Positions 14,505 to 20,904 of a stretch of DNA of 20,904 nt are shown piece by piece (the first letter of the stretch is position 1; each line of letters begins with the position of its first letter). Both the position numbers and the translations under genes were made by a program. The notes under the pieces were generated by a model. That model was not told the DNA's origin. It worked only from the letters and a program-made list of their open reading frames with translations, and made no database searches. The stretch lies in the NCBI GenBank assembly GCA_030833825.1, contig JAURGL010000011.1, positions 1-20,904 of the forward strand. Reading direction: 5' to 3'. Source of the stretch: Vulcanococcus sp. SFB_649D_100_25. Its GTDB lineage: Bacteria; Cyanobacteriota; Cyanobacteriia; PCC-6307; Cyanobiaceae.

Positions 14505-14915
14505 ATGCGCGACGGCATGTCGGCCGGTCTGGTGGCCCTGTTCGCTCCCTATTGCCAGGGCAGCGTGCGCCCCGACGGCCTGCAGCAGGCCCTCGAGCAG
14601 CTGGAGACGGGGGAAATCCGTGGCTCCCGGTCGCTCCGCCCCTCTGGAGAGCGGCCGTTTCAGCTGCGGTGGCAGGCGGGTGTGGCCCCCCTGGAGCCAG
14701 CCCAGTTGGAGCTGCTGGTGGGGGCGGATCCGGGGAGGTCCGCCGGATCTGAACCCGAGGCCCATTACCGCTGTTCCATCGCCACCTATCAACTGGTGCT
14801 GTGGCTGATGGATTGGCTGGCGGCGGGGGGAGCCGAGGCGAAGCCCGCGGATCTTCCCGAAAGCTTTTGGCAATGGTTGCTCCTGGGCAGCGCCCCTCCC
14901 ACGAGCCCGACTTAG
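14505..14915 (+). CDS. Hypothetical protein (136 aa)
   Basis: I do not recognise a named family. The 136-residue protein has an N-terminal segment rich in small residues (GLVALFAPYCQGSVRPDGLQ) and a central stretch with RWQAGVAPL. A helical, tryptophan-containing segment follows (IATYQLVLWLMDWLAAGG), and a WQWLL motif lies near the end. No signal peptide is evident. Starts at 14505 or 14517 are both possible. It lies 13 bp from the divergent dehydrogenase start and 24 bp upstream of the BioD/DRTGG gene on the same strand, so it probably shares that transcript. Reading-frame quality and position support a real gene. Confidence 0.65.
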   Translation: MRDGMSAGLVALFAPYCQGSVRPDGLQQALEQLETGEIRGSRSLRPSGERPFQLRWQAGVAPLEPAQLELLVGADPGRSAGSEPEAHYRCSIATYQLVLWLMDWLAAGGAEAKPADLPESFWQWLLLGSAPPTSPT

Positions 14916-14939
14916 ATTCCCGCGAACGACTAAGGGTCC

Positions 14940-16064
14940 ATGGATCTGGGAAGCGCGTCGACAACCGCCCGCTCTTCAGCTCTGTTGATCGGATCCTGCG
15001 CGCCCTTCAGCGGCAAGTCCGCGCTGGTGCTGGGGCTCGCCCGGCAACTCCTGCAGCGGGGGGTGCCGGTGCGCTTGGGGAAGCCCCTGGCCGACGGGGC
15101 CGAGAGTGCTCCTGCTCAAGCCACCGATGCCCGCCTGATCGACGATGACGTCCGTTTCGTCGGACAGATCCTGGGCCTGGCGGACGAGCAGTTGGTGCCC
15201 TCGGTCCTGCTGAAGGACCCCCAGACCGCCCGTCAACGGTTGCTCGACGGCAACCTCCTGCCGGGTGATGGTTTTGAAGCCCTGCGCCGGCAGCTGCAGA
15301 CCTATCCCGACGGCCTCACCGTGATGGAGGCCTCCGGGAGCCTCAACGACGGCCGCCTCTATGGCCTCAGCCTCGCCCAGGTGGCAGAGGGTCTCCAGGC
15401 TCCGGTGCTTCTGGTGCATGCCTGGGAGGACAGCGGCAGCGTTGAACCCCTGCTGGCGGCCAAGGAGCAGTTGGGTGATCTGCTGGCCGGGGTGGTGCTG
15501 AATGGGGTGCCGCCGGAGCAGGTGAGTGTCCTGCGCTCGGATGTGGTGCCCGCTCTGCAGCGCCTCGGGTTGCCGGTGCTGGGGGTGATGCCCCGCTCCC
15601 CTCTGCTGCGCAGCGTCACCGTGGAGGAGCTGGCCAGGCGGCTTGATGCCCGCACCCTCTGCTGCGCCGAGCGCCACGACCTACTGGTGGAAACCCTCTC
15701 GATCGGGGCGATGAATGTGAACTCGGCCATGGAGTTCTTCCGCCGCCGCCGCAACATGGCCGTGGTCACTGGAGCGGACCGCACCGATATCCAGCTGGCG
15801 GCCCTGGAGGCGTCCACCCAGTGCCTGATCCTCACTGGAGCTGGAGATCCCCTGCCGCAACTAATCTCCCGCGCCGAGGAGCTGGAGGTGCCCATCTTGA
15901 AGGTGGAGCACGACACCCTCACCACGGTGGAGGTGATTGAAAACGCGTTTGGTCAGGTGCGCCTGCATGAATCGGTGAAGGCCACCTATGCCTTCCGCCT
16001 GGTGGAGGAACACTGTGATTTCGAGCCCCTGTTCACCCGTTTGCGGCTGCCGGTTCCCGCATAA
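14940..16064 (+). CDS. Phosphotransacetylase-family protein: BioD-like P-loop domain plus DRTGG domain
   Basis: The 374-residue protein starts with a P-loop (GSCAPFSGKSA, Gly18 to Lys26/Ser27) in a dethiobiotin-synthetase/cobyrinate-synthase-like NTPase domain of about 220 residues. A DRTGG-type domain follows, seen as VVTGADRTDIQLAALEAS; the signature itself reads ADRTD rather than DRTGG. The same two domains form the N-terminal regulatory part of long bacterial phosphotransacetylases, but the catalytic PTA domain is absent here. It is therefore unlikely to make acetyl phosphate itself; a nucleotide-sensing role is inference. The ATG at 14940 is preceded by a short AAGGG. The DprA-like gene follows after 37 bp. 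Confidence 0.85.
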   Translation: MDLGSASTTARSSALLIGSCAPFSGKSALVLGLARQLLQRGVPVRLGKPLADGAESAPAQATDARLIDDDVRFVGQILGLADEQLVPSVLLKDPQTARQRLLDGNLLPGDGFEALRRQLQTYPDGLTVMEASGSLNDGRLYGLSLAQVAEGLQAPVLLVHAWEDSGSVEPLLAAKEQLGDLLAGVVLNGVPPEQVSVLRSDVVPALQRLGLPVLGVMPRSPLLRSVTVEELARRLDARTLCCAERHDLLVETLSIGAMNVNSAMEFFRRRRNMAVVTGADRTDIQLAALEASTQCLILTGAGDPLPQLISRAEELEVPILKVEHDTLTTVEVIENAFGQVRLHESVKATYAFRLVEEHCDFEPLFTRLRLPVPA

Positions 16065-16101
16065 ACACTGCTAATTTCAAATTGTCAGCTGGTGTTGTGC
16101 G

Positions 16102-16614
16102 TTGACCCGGTCTCTTGATTTACCGGCCCTCGACCGGATTGACACCCTGGCCCAAGAGCTGGCAATGCTGCAGGACCGCAGCAAGCGCCGTATCGCCATC
16201 CTTGGCAGCCGACATGTTCCTGTGGTCTCGGTCCATCTGGTGGAGCTGGTCTCCCGCTCCCTGGCCCAGGAGGGGCACAGCCTGATCACCTCCGGTGCCC
16301 AAGGGGTGAATGCGGCTGTGATTCGCAGCGTGCTCGAGGTGGATGCCGCTCGGCTCACGGTGCTTCTGCCCCAAAGCTTGGATCGCCAGCCCCGTGAATC
16401 CCGCGATCAACTGGATCGCGTTTTGCACCTGGTGGAGAAACCGGAAAACGACGAATTGCCGTTGCCCATGGCCAGCAGCCTGTGCAATCAGGAGATCATT
16501 CGCCGCTGCGACCAGTTGATTTGTTTCGCCTTCCACGACAGCGAGACCCTGTTGGCCAGCTGCCGCGCTGCCGAAGACATCGGCAAGGTGGTCAGCCTGA
16601 TGTTCTTCGACTGA
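16102..16614 (+). CDS. Short DprA-like (DNA recombination-mediator protein A) Rossmann protein
   Basis: The 170-residue protein contains a Rossmann-type core: RIAILGSRHVPVVS near residue 30, ITSGAQGVNAAVIRSVLEV near residue 65 (compare the SG-x-A-x-GID segment of DprA) and a LICFAFHDSET strand-turn at about 140. Close cyanobacterial proteins are annotated DNA recombination-mediator protein A. It is about half the length of a canonical DprA and lacks a recognisable C-terminal winged helix, so DNA loading of RecA should not be assumed. The start is TTG at 16102; no ATG or GTG lies in frame before the conserved region. A small AT-rich palindrome (16073-16083) lies in the 37-bp gap upstream. Confidence 0.8.
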   Translation: MTRSLDLPALDRIDTLAQELAMLQDRSKRRIAILGSRHVPVVSVHLVELVSRSLAQEGHSLITSGAQGVNAAVIRSVLEVDAARLTVLLPQSLDRQPRESRDQLDRVLHLVEKPENDELPLPMASSLCNQEIIRRCDQLICFAFHDSETLLASCRAAEDIGKVVSLMFFD

Positions 16615-16625
16615 CCAGGCGAAGC

Positions 16626-17042
16626 TCAGCCGGCTGAGGCCATCACCGCACGCAGGCCGCTGAGATAAAGGCTGCCTGCGCAAACCATCCCGCCAGCCCA
16701 GCAGAGGGAGCGCAGCGGGGGCAGGTTGGCCACATAGGCCGCGATGTAGGCGAGGCGAAGGGCGGGATAGGCCCAGGCCGCGGCGATGGCCACACCGCTG
16801 TCGACCCCGGCGATCAGGCAGAGCAAGGCGGCGGGTGCGTAGAGGATGTAGGCCTCGAAGCTGTTGAGGTGGGCCCAGTTGGCCCGCTTGCCCCACTCCG
16901 GCAAGCGCTCGGCCATCGCCCGCGGTGCCGCCAGGTCACTGATCTGGAAGTTGGCCTGGGAGCGGGCAGCCCCCAGGGGGACCAGGCTCGCCACCACGAC
17001 ACCGGCACTGAGCAGGAGAGACCAGGCAAAGGCGGGGTGCAT
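16626..17042 (-). CDS. MAPEG family membrane protein
   Basis: The 138-residue protein has four hydrophobic segments in the arrangement of the MAPEG family (membrane-associated proteins in eicosanoid and glutathione metabolism). After the first helix come a charged loop and the ERLPEWGKRANWAHLNSFEAYILYAP segment, which holds the typical Asn-x3-Glu motif of the second helix. Bacterial members are mostly uncharacterised; some eukaryotic ones use glutathione. A 14-bp palindrome (16625-16638) overlaps its stop codon, and the converging DprA-like gene ends 11 bp away. It diverges from yajQ with a 65-bp gap. Confidence 0.85.
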   Translation of the reverse strand: MHPAFAWSLLLSAGVVVASLVPLGAARSQANFQISDLAAPRAMAERLPEWGKRANWAHLNSFEAYILYAPAALLCLIAGVDSGVAIAAAWAYPALRLAYIAAYVANLPPLRSLCWAGGMVCAGSLYLSGLRAVMASAG

Positions 17043-17107
17043 CGGCGCAGATGGGGCGGACTTGCCTCCTTTTCTAGGCTGTGGGCAGCACGGTCCTTGC
17101 GCTCTTC

Positions 17108-17599
17108 ATGGCATCCACCTACTCCTTCGACGTCGTATCTGATTTCGACTGGCAGGAATTGGTGAACACCCTCGACCAGGTGCGCCGTGATGTCGCCACC
17201 CGCTACGACCTCAAGGATTCCGGGACGGAAGTCGACCTCGAGGAGACCAGCTTCACGATCACGACCGCCAGTGATCTGACCCTGCAGGCCGTGGAAGATG
17301 TGTTGCGCCAGAAGGCCACCAAGCGCAATCTCTCACTCAAGATTTTTGATTTCCAGACCCCCGAAACCGTTGGGGGCAACAAGATCAAGCAAGTGGTGAA
17401 GCTCCGCAAGGGCCTATCCCAGGAGCTGGCCAAAAAGCTCAGCAAAACCATTCGCGATGAGCTCAAGAAAGTCACCGTGGCGATCCAAGGTGATGCCCTG
17501 CGAATCACCGGAAAAAGCAAGGACGATCTCCAGGCGGTGATCCAACTGCTCAAGGAGCAGGACGTCGAGGTGCCCCTCCAGTTCGAGAACTACCGGTAG
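17108..17599 (+). CDS. yajQ: YajQ family nucleotide-binding protein (UPF0234)
   Basis: The 163-residue protein matches YajQ along its whole length: the N-terminal STYSFDVVSDFDWQELVNTL, YDLKDSGTEV, a central segment with LRKGLSQELAKKLSKTIRDE and the C-terminal VRITGKSKDDLQ-type block (here LRITGKSKDDLQAVIQLLKE). The fold is two ferredoxin-like domains. Some family members bind cyclic di-GMP and affect transcription; whether this one does is unknown. The start is the ATG at 17108, which begins exactly at the conserved N terminus. The 3' end overlaps the converging regulator gene by 10 bp. Confidence 0.95.
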   Translation: MASTYSFDVVSDFDWQELVNTLDQVRRDVATRYDLKDSGTEVDLEETSFTITTASDLTLQAVEDVLRQKATKRNLSLKIFDFQTPETVGGNKIKQVVKLRKGLSQELAKKLSKTIRDELKKVTVAIQGDALRITGKSKDDLQAVIQLLKEQDVEVPLQFENYR

Positions 17600-18492
17600 G
17601 GCTCGATCACAATTTCCGGATGCCGGGCCGCTAGCGGTTCCAGGCGCCGCAGCAGGGTCTTCCTCAGGGTTGTGATCTGAGGAGAGTCGGCGAACTCCCG
17701 TTTCATGATCAGGGCATCGCCTGATCGGATCGGCAGATCGATGGGGAGCCGTCTCAGGCTGTCCCCGCAGATTTCGAGGCTCATGGCCGTGGCGTAGCCA
17801 ATGGTGAGGTCCGCTTCGCTCTTGCCCTCCCAGAGGCTTCGCTTGTAGCGCTTCATGCGCACTGGGGATGACCAGAGCCCCACTTGCTTCAGGGCCTGCT
17901 CCACCTTGGGGTAGGCCCCCGCTGGAAGCGCCAGGCTGGGGAACGGGGCCAGATCGTCAAAGCTCAGCTCGTCCCGCAGCAGCAGCGGGTGATGGGGGGC
18001 GACCACGCAGTGCACCGGGACCTGCGAGAGGGGGAGGCTGGTGAGGTCAGGGTCGTCCGCTTCAGGCAGATCCGGGGCCGCGCCAATCCAGGCATCGACA
18101 ATCCCAAGCCGGAGCAGCGAGAAGTTGCGCGGCACCCCCACGATGTTGCAGAGCCCGAGCATCCAGCCCTCGGGGATGGGGTCGCAAAGCAGGGGCCCAC
18201 TCCAATAGGTGCCCTCCAGCCGTAAAGGTGCCCAGCCTCTCCAGCGGGCCTGTTGATGCACGCGCCGTTCGGCATTCAGAAGGGTTGCCTCGTCCAGCAG
18301 ATCCCATTCGTTCTCGACCTTGGTGCATGCGAGCCCAAACAGCTCCTGACACTGTTTGGCCCGCCTGGACACCGTGGATTGGTTCAGGGAGAGCTTCTGG
18401 GCTGCGGCTTCACCGGTGCGCAGCCAGAGCAGGCCATCGAGGGCCGCCAACGTCTCGAGATCGACCACAGACGGTCGGGCAAGGCTCTCCAT
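17590..18492 (-). CDS. Atypical LysR-type transcriptional regulator
   Basis: The 300-residue protein has a LysR-like N-terminal helix-turn-helix (VDLETLAALDGLLWLR, then LSLNQSTVSRRAKQCQELFG at about 33-52). A periplasmic-binding-like effector domain follows, with a VHCVVAPHHPLLLRDELSFDDL segment typical of the family. The recognition helix departs from the usual SQPAVSRQI-x2-LE pattern. Its start (ATG 18492) lies only 29 bp from the divergent oxoprolinase start, the classic arrangement for a LysR regulator and its target, though the gap is too short for a full operator so sites would extend into coding DNA. The likely effector is unknown; 5-oxoproline or a related compound would be a reasonable guess from context only. 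Confidence 0.8.
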   Translation of the reverse strand: MESLARPSVVDLETLAALDGLLWLRTGEAAAQKLSLNQSTVSRRAKQCQELFGLACTKVENEWDLLDEATLLNAERRVHQQARWRGWAPLRLEGTYWSGPLLCDPIPEGWMLGLCNIVGVPRNFSLLRLGIVDAWIGAAPDLPEADDPDLTSLPLSQVPVHCVVAPHHPLLLRDELSFDDLAPFPSLALPAGAYPKVEQALKQVGLWSSPVRMKRYKRSLWEGKSEADLTIGYATAMSLEICGDSLRRLPIDLPIRSGDALIMKREFADSPQITTLRKTLLRRLEPLAARHPEIVIEPYR

Positions 18493-18521
18493 AGGATGCC
18501 AGCCAGGTCGACCGCTTCCGC

Positions 18522-20798
18522 ATGGCGCCATCCGGCTGGCGGTTCTGGATCGATCGCGGCGGCACCTTCACCGATCTGGTGGCCCGCAGTCCGGACGGGG
18601 CGCTCCTGGTGCGCAAGGTGCTCTCTGAGCAGCCCCAGCGGCCCGGTGATCCTGCGGTGCGGGTGATCCGCGAGTGGCTTGGCCTGGATGGCAGCCAAAG
18701 CCCGATTCCCCCAGGGCTGGTGGCGGAGGTGCGACTCGGCACCACGGTGGCAACGAATGCCTTCCTGGAGCGCAAAGGCTCCCCCAGCCTGCTGCTGGTG
18801 AACGAAGGCTTCGCCGATCTTCTGCGGATCGGGGATCAGCATCGCCCCGATCTGTTCGCCCTGGCGATCGCGCGCCCCGAGCCTCTCCAGCTCAGGGTCG
18901 TGGAGGTGGCTGGTCGTCTCGATGCAGAGGGCAACGAGCTCCAGCCGCTGCGGCTCGATGGGGACCTCCGGGAGGCCGTGGAGCAGGCCCGCAGCGACGG
19001 TTGCCGCAGTGTTGCGGTGGCCCTGCTCCACAGCACGCGCAATCCGAGCCATGAACAGGAGCTTGGCTCCTGGTTGGAGACGTTTGGCTTTGAGCAGATC
19101 GCCCTCTCCCATCAGGTGAGTCCCCTGCCGCGCCTGGTGCCCCGCGGCCACACCACCGTGCTGGAGGCGGCCGTGGGCCCGGTGTTGCGCCGGTACCTCC
19201 AGCAGCTGGAGGGGGCTCTCGGCCCCCATGTCCCCTTGCGGGTGATGCAGTCGAGCGGAGTTCTGGCAGCCCCCTCGCAGCTGCGGGCGAAGGACACGAT
19301 CCTCTCTGGACCGGCGGGGGGGCTTGTCGGGGCCGTGCGCACGGCGGCGGCGGCGGGCTTTGGGTCCATCGTTGGCTTCGACATGGGCGGCACCTCCACC
19401 GATGTCTGTTACTGCGATGGCCCCTGGCCCAGGCGAGAGCAGGTGGAGCTCGGGGGGCTGCCGATCCAGGCTCCGATGCTGGACATCCACACCGTGGCGG
19501 CTGGGGGTGGATCCCAGTTGCAGTTCGATGGGCAACGTCTCCGGGTGGGGCCCGAATCTGCGGGTGCTGATCCCGGGCCGGCCTGCTACCGCCGTGGAGG
19601 CCCCCTCACGATCACGGACGCCAACCTGCTGCTGGGGCGTCTGAGGCCTGAGCAGTTCCCTGCCGTCTTTGGTCCCGATGGCCACGAATCGCTCGATCGG
19701 GAGGTGGTGCGGGAGCAGTTTGCGGCGATGGCGGCTGGTCTGCAGTGCCCAGCTGAGGCGGTGGCTGAGGGGGCGCTGGCGGTGGCCCTCGAGCGGATGG
19801 CGGAGGCGATCCGGCGCATCTCGATTCAGCAGGGCCACGATGTGCGGAAGGCCGTGCTCTGTTCGTTTGGTGGGGCGGGCGGTCAGCACGCCTGCGCCCT
19901 GGCGGAGCAGCTGGGGATGGAGCAGGTGTTTCTGCATCCCTTCGCTGGAGTCCTCTCGGCCTATGGGATCGGCCTGGCGGATGAAGGACAGCTGCGGGAG
20001 CAGGCCGTGGGATCTCCCCTGCAGGCATCCCTGTTGCCGGCCTTGGAACGCCGGGCCGCGGCGCTGCTGAGCGGTGGGGGTGAACGGGTGCAGCGCTGGT
20101 TGCAGTTGCGCCTTGATGGGCGGGATCAAATCCTGCCGGTGCCCTGGCCGGACCAGCTGCAGCAGGTGGAGCCCTTGCGGGAGCAGTTCTTCGAGCAGTT
20201 CCGGGCTCGCTACGGCTACTTGCCGGCTCAGGACCCCCAGCTGATCGTCGATCGGATCACCCTGGAGCTGACATGGCCCGGGGAAACCCTTCAGGCTGCG
20301 ACCTCCCCCCAGGGCAAGCCAGGAGCCCCGGAGATGGTCTCGCTCTACGTCGATGGGGCCTGGCGCCAGGCGAGCCTCTGGCAGCGCGATGGTCTCCAGG
20401 CCGATCAACGGATCGAGGGGCCGGCCCTGATCTGCGAGCCCACAGGGACCAATCTGTTGCTGCCCGGTTGGCAGGCCCGCTGTCTGCCGGGAGGGGCGCT
20501 GCTGTTCTCCCGTCAACGCGCCACCCCGCTGACCCCCAGCTCCGGCATCAACCAGACCGTTGCCGATCCCGTGAGCATTGAGCTGTTCAGCCACCGCTTC
20601 ATGGCGATTGCCGAGCAGATGGGCACCCGGCTTCAGCAGACCAGCGTGTCGGTGAACATCAAGGAGCGCCTTGATTTCTCCTGCGCTTTGTTTGATGGGC
20701 AAGGGCGCCTGGTGGCCAACGCCCCCCACATCCCCGTGCACCTGGGTTCCATGGGGGAAAGCGTGGTCGCCTTGATGCAGGCGGTGCAGCGCGGGTAG
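18522..20798 (+). CDS. 5-oxoprolinase (fused HyuA-HyuB), truncated early in the HyuB part
   Basis: The first ~670 residues are a complete HyuA-type subunit: DRGGTFTDLV (11-20), GTTVATNAFLERKG, the phosphate-binding VGFDMGGTSTD (Asp287 to Asp294) and AGGGSQLQFDG. A HyuB-type N terminus begins at about residue 676 (INQTVADPVSIELFSHRF) and continues through NIKERLDFSCALFD and HIPVHLGSMGES. It then ends at residue 758, where full-length fused enzymes run to about 1,200 residues or more. The enzyme would hydrolyse 5-oxoproline to glutamate using ATP; without most of HyuB this reaction is unlikely. The last codons coincide with a sharp fall in GC content, so I read this as a gene broken by an insertion or rearrangement. 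A divergent LysR-type regulator lies 29 bp upstream. Any remaining HyuB sequence would lie beyond the window. Confidence 0.88.
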   Translation: MAPSGWRFWIDRGGTFTDLVARSPDGALLVRKVLSEQPQRPGDPAVRVIREWLGLDGSQSPIPPGLVAEVRLGTTVATNAFLERKGSPSLLLVNEGFADLLRIGDQHRPDLFALAIARPEPLQLRVVEVAGRLDAEGNELQPLRLDGDLREAVEQARSDGCRSVAVALLHSTRNPSHEQELGSWLETFGFEQIALSHQVSPLPRLVPRGHTTVLEAAVGPVLRRYLQQLEGALGPHVPLRVMQSSGVLAAPSQLRAKDTILSGPAGGLVGAVRTAAAAGFGSIVGFDMGGTSTDVCYCDGPWPRREQVELGGLPIQAPMLDIHTVAAGGGSQLQFDGQRLRVGPESAGADPGPACYRRGGPLTITDANLLLGRLRPEQFPAVFGPDGHESLDREVVREQFAAMAAGLQCPAEAVAEGALAVALERMAEAIRRISIQQGHDVRKAVLCSFGGAGGQHACALAEQLGMEQVFLHPFAGVLSAYGIGLADEGQLREQAVGSPLQASLLPALERRAAALLSGGGERVQRWLQLRLDGRDQILPVPWPDQLQQVEPLREQFFEQFRARYGYLPAQDPQLIVDRITLELTWPGETLQAATSPQGKPGAPEMVSLYVDGAWRQASLWQRDGLQADQRIEGPALICEPTGTNLLLPGWQARCLPGGALLFSRQRATPLTPSSGINQTVADPVSIELFSHRFMAIAEQMGTRLQQTSVSVNIKERLDFSCALFDGQGRLVANAPHIPVHLGSMGESVVALMQAVQRG

Positions 20799-20904
20799 AG
20801 GCTCAGAAAAATAGGGCTGCGTTTATAAAGTCGTTAACACCTGAGCAGCGTAAGCTATTTGATGGGATTTTAACTAAAGCATTTAAGAATGAAGTTCGTA
20901 CAGA
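20799..20904. other. AT-rich foreign-looking segment at the window edge (possible mobile-element end)
   Basis: By direct count, 40 of 106 bases here are G or C (38%), whereas the preceding line of the oxoprolinase gene (20701-20760) is 41 of 60 (68%). The change is abrupt at about 20796, exactly where the oxoprolinase homology stops. One plus-strand frame stays open to the window end and contains SLTPEQRKLFDGILTKAF, with AT-rich codon choice, but has no start codon inside the foreign stretch. No terminal inverted repeat or transposase can be identified from this little sequence. It could be an insertion-sequence end, a genomic-island boundary or an assembly joint. Confidence 0.55.

Noticed and set aside
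16625..16638. 14-bp perfect palindrome (CTCAGCCGGCTGAG) at the MAPEG stop codon
   Set aside because: As a hairpin it gives only about 5 bp around a 4-base loop and no T-run follows, so it is not convincing as a terminator.
18384..20741. 785-codon open frame antisense to the oxoprolinase gene
   Set aside because: The composition is dominated by Arg, His, Gln and Pro with no domain signature. Long antisense frames are expected opposite GC-rich genes, and the plus-strand enzyme motifs are clear.
1..20904. CRISPR arrays, rRNA genes, prophage genes or large direct repeats
   Set aside because: None was seen on reading both strands.

Overview
The window is about 20.9 kb of dense, GC-rich bacterial DNA. 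Genes run on both strands, gaps are short, and several neighbouring genes overlap. Gene content and sequence feel point to a picocyanobacterium of the Synechococcus/Cyanobium type: a ribosomal protein L19 with a long Ala/Glu-rich N-terminal extension, a BioD-like/DRTGG phosphotransacetylase-family protein followed by a short DprA-like protein, a MAPEG protein, a fused HyuA-HyuB 5-oxoprolinase, and several small proteins that look cyanobacterial. This assignment is an inference from protein families; the window has no rRNA or photosystem gene to confirm it.

Layout. (1) 99-2729, plus strand: a DUF368 membrane protein (probable undecaprenyl-phosphate translocase), a sodium:neurotransmitter-symporter family transporter and a 71-residue protein of unknown function. 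(2) 2719-3323, minus: a Phd/YefM-type antitoxin and PIN-domain toxin pair with a palindromic element upstream. (3) 3426-7804, minus: polA then cysS, overlapping by ATGA. (4) 7817-9904, plus: an overlapping trio of a DUF1643 protein, a small unknown protein and a cation:proton antiporter. The antiporter runs 96 bp into the 3' end of gltX. (5) 9809-12810, minus: a PepSY-TM-like protein, rplS, tRNA-Trp, a 62-residue protein, a strong terminator, then tRNA-Asp with its own promoter, and gltX. (6) 12882-17599: map (plus), a short-chain dehydrogenase (minus), three plus-strand genes (unknown, BioD/DRTGG protein, DprA-like protein), a MAPEG protein (minus) and yajQ (plus). (7) 17590-20798: an atypical LysR-type regulator divergent from a 5-oxoprolinase gene that stops abruptly after the start of its HyuB half. 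At the stop the sequence changes to about 38% GC DNA (20799-20904), which looks like the edge of an insertion or other foreign segment.

Most of the window is housekeeping: translation (two aminoacyl-tRNA synthetases, two tRNAs, L19, methionine aminopeptidase), DNA repair (PolI) and ion or amino-acid transport. The unusual parts are: a 30-bp palindromic repeat present once upstream of the toxin-antitoxin pair and once, in inverted orientation, inside the polA linker; the truncated oxoprolinase with its foreign junction; the codon-aligned antisense overlap of the antiporter with gltX; and an antiporter that lacks the canonical aspartates of its family. There is no gene-free stretch over 300 bp; the longest (11343-11551) holds the tRNA-Asp promoter and a terminator.
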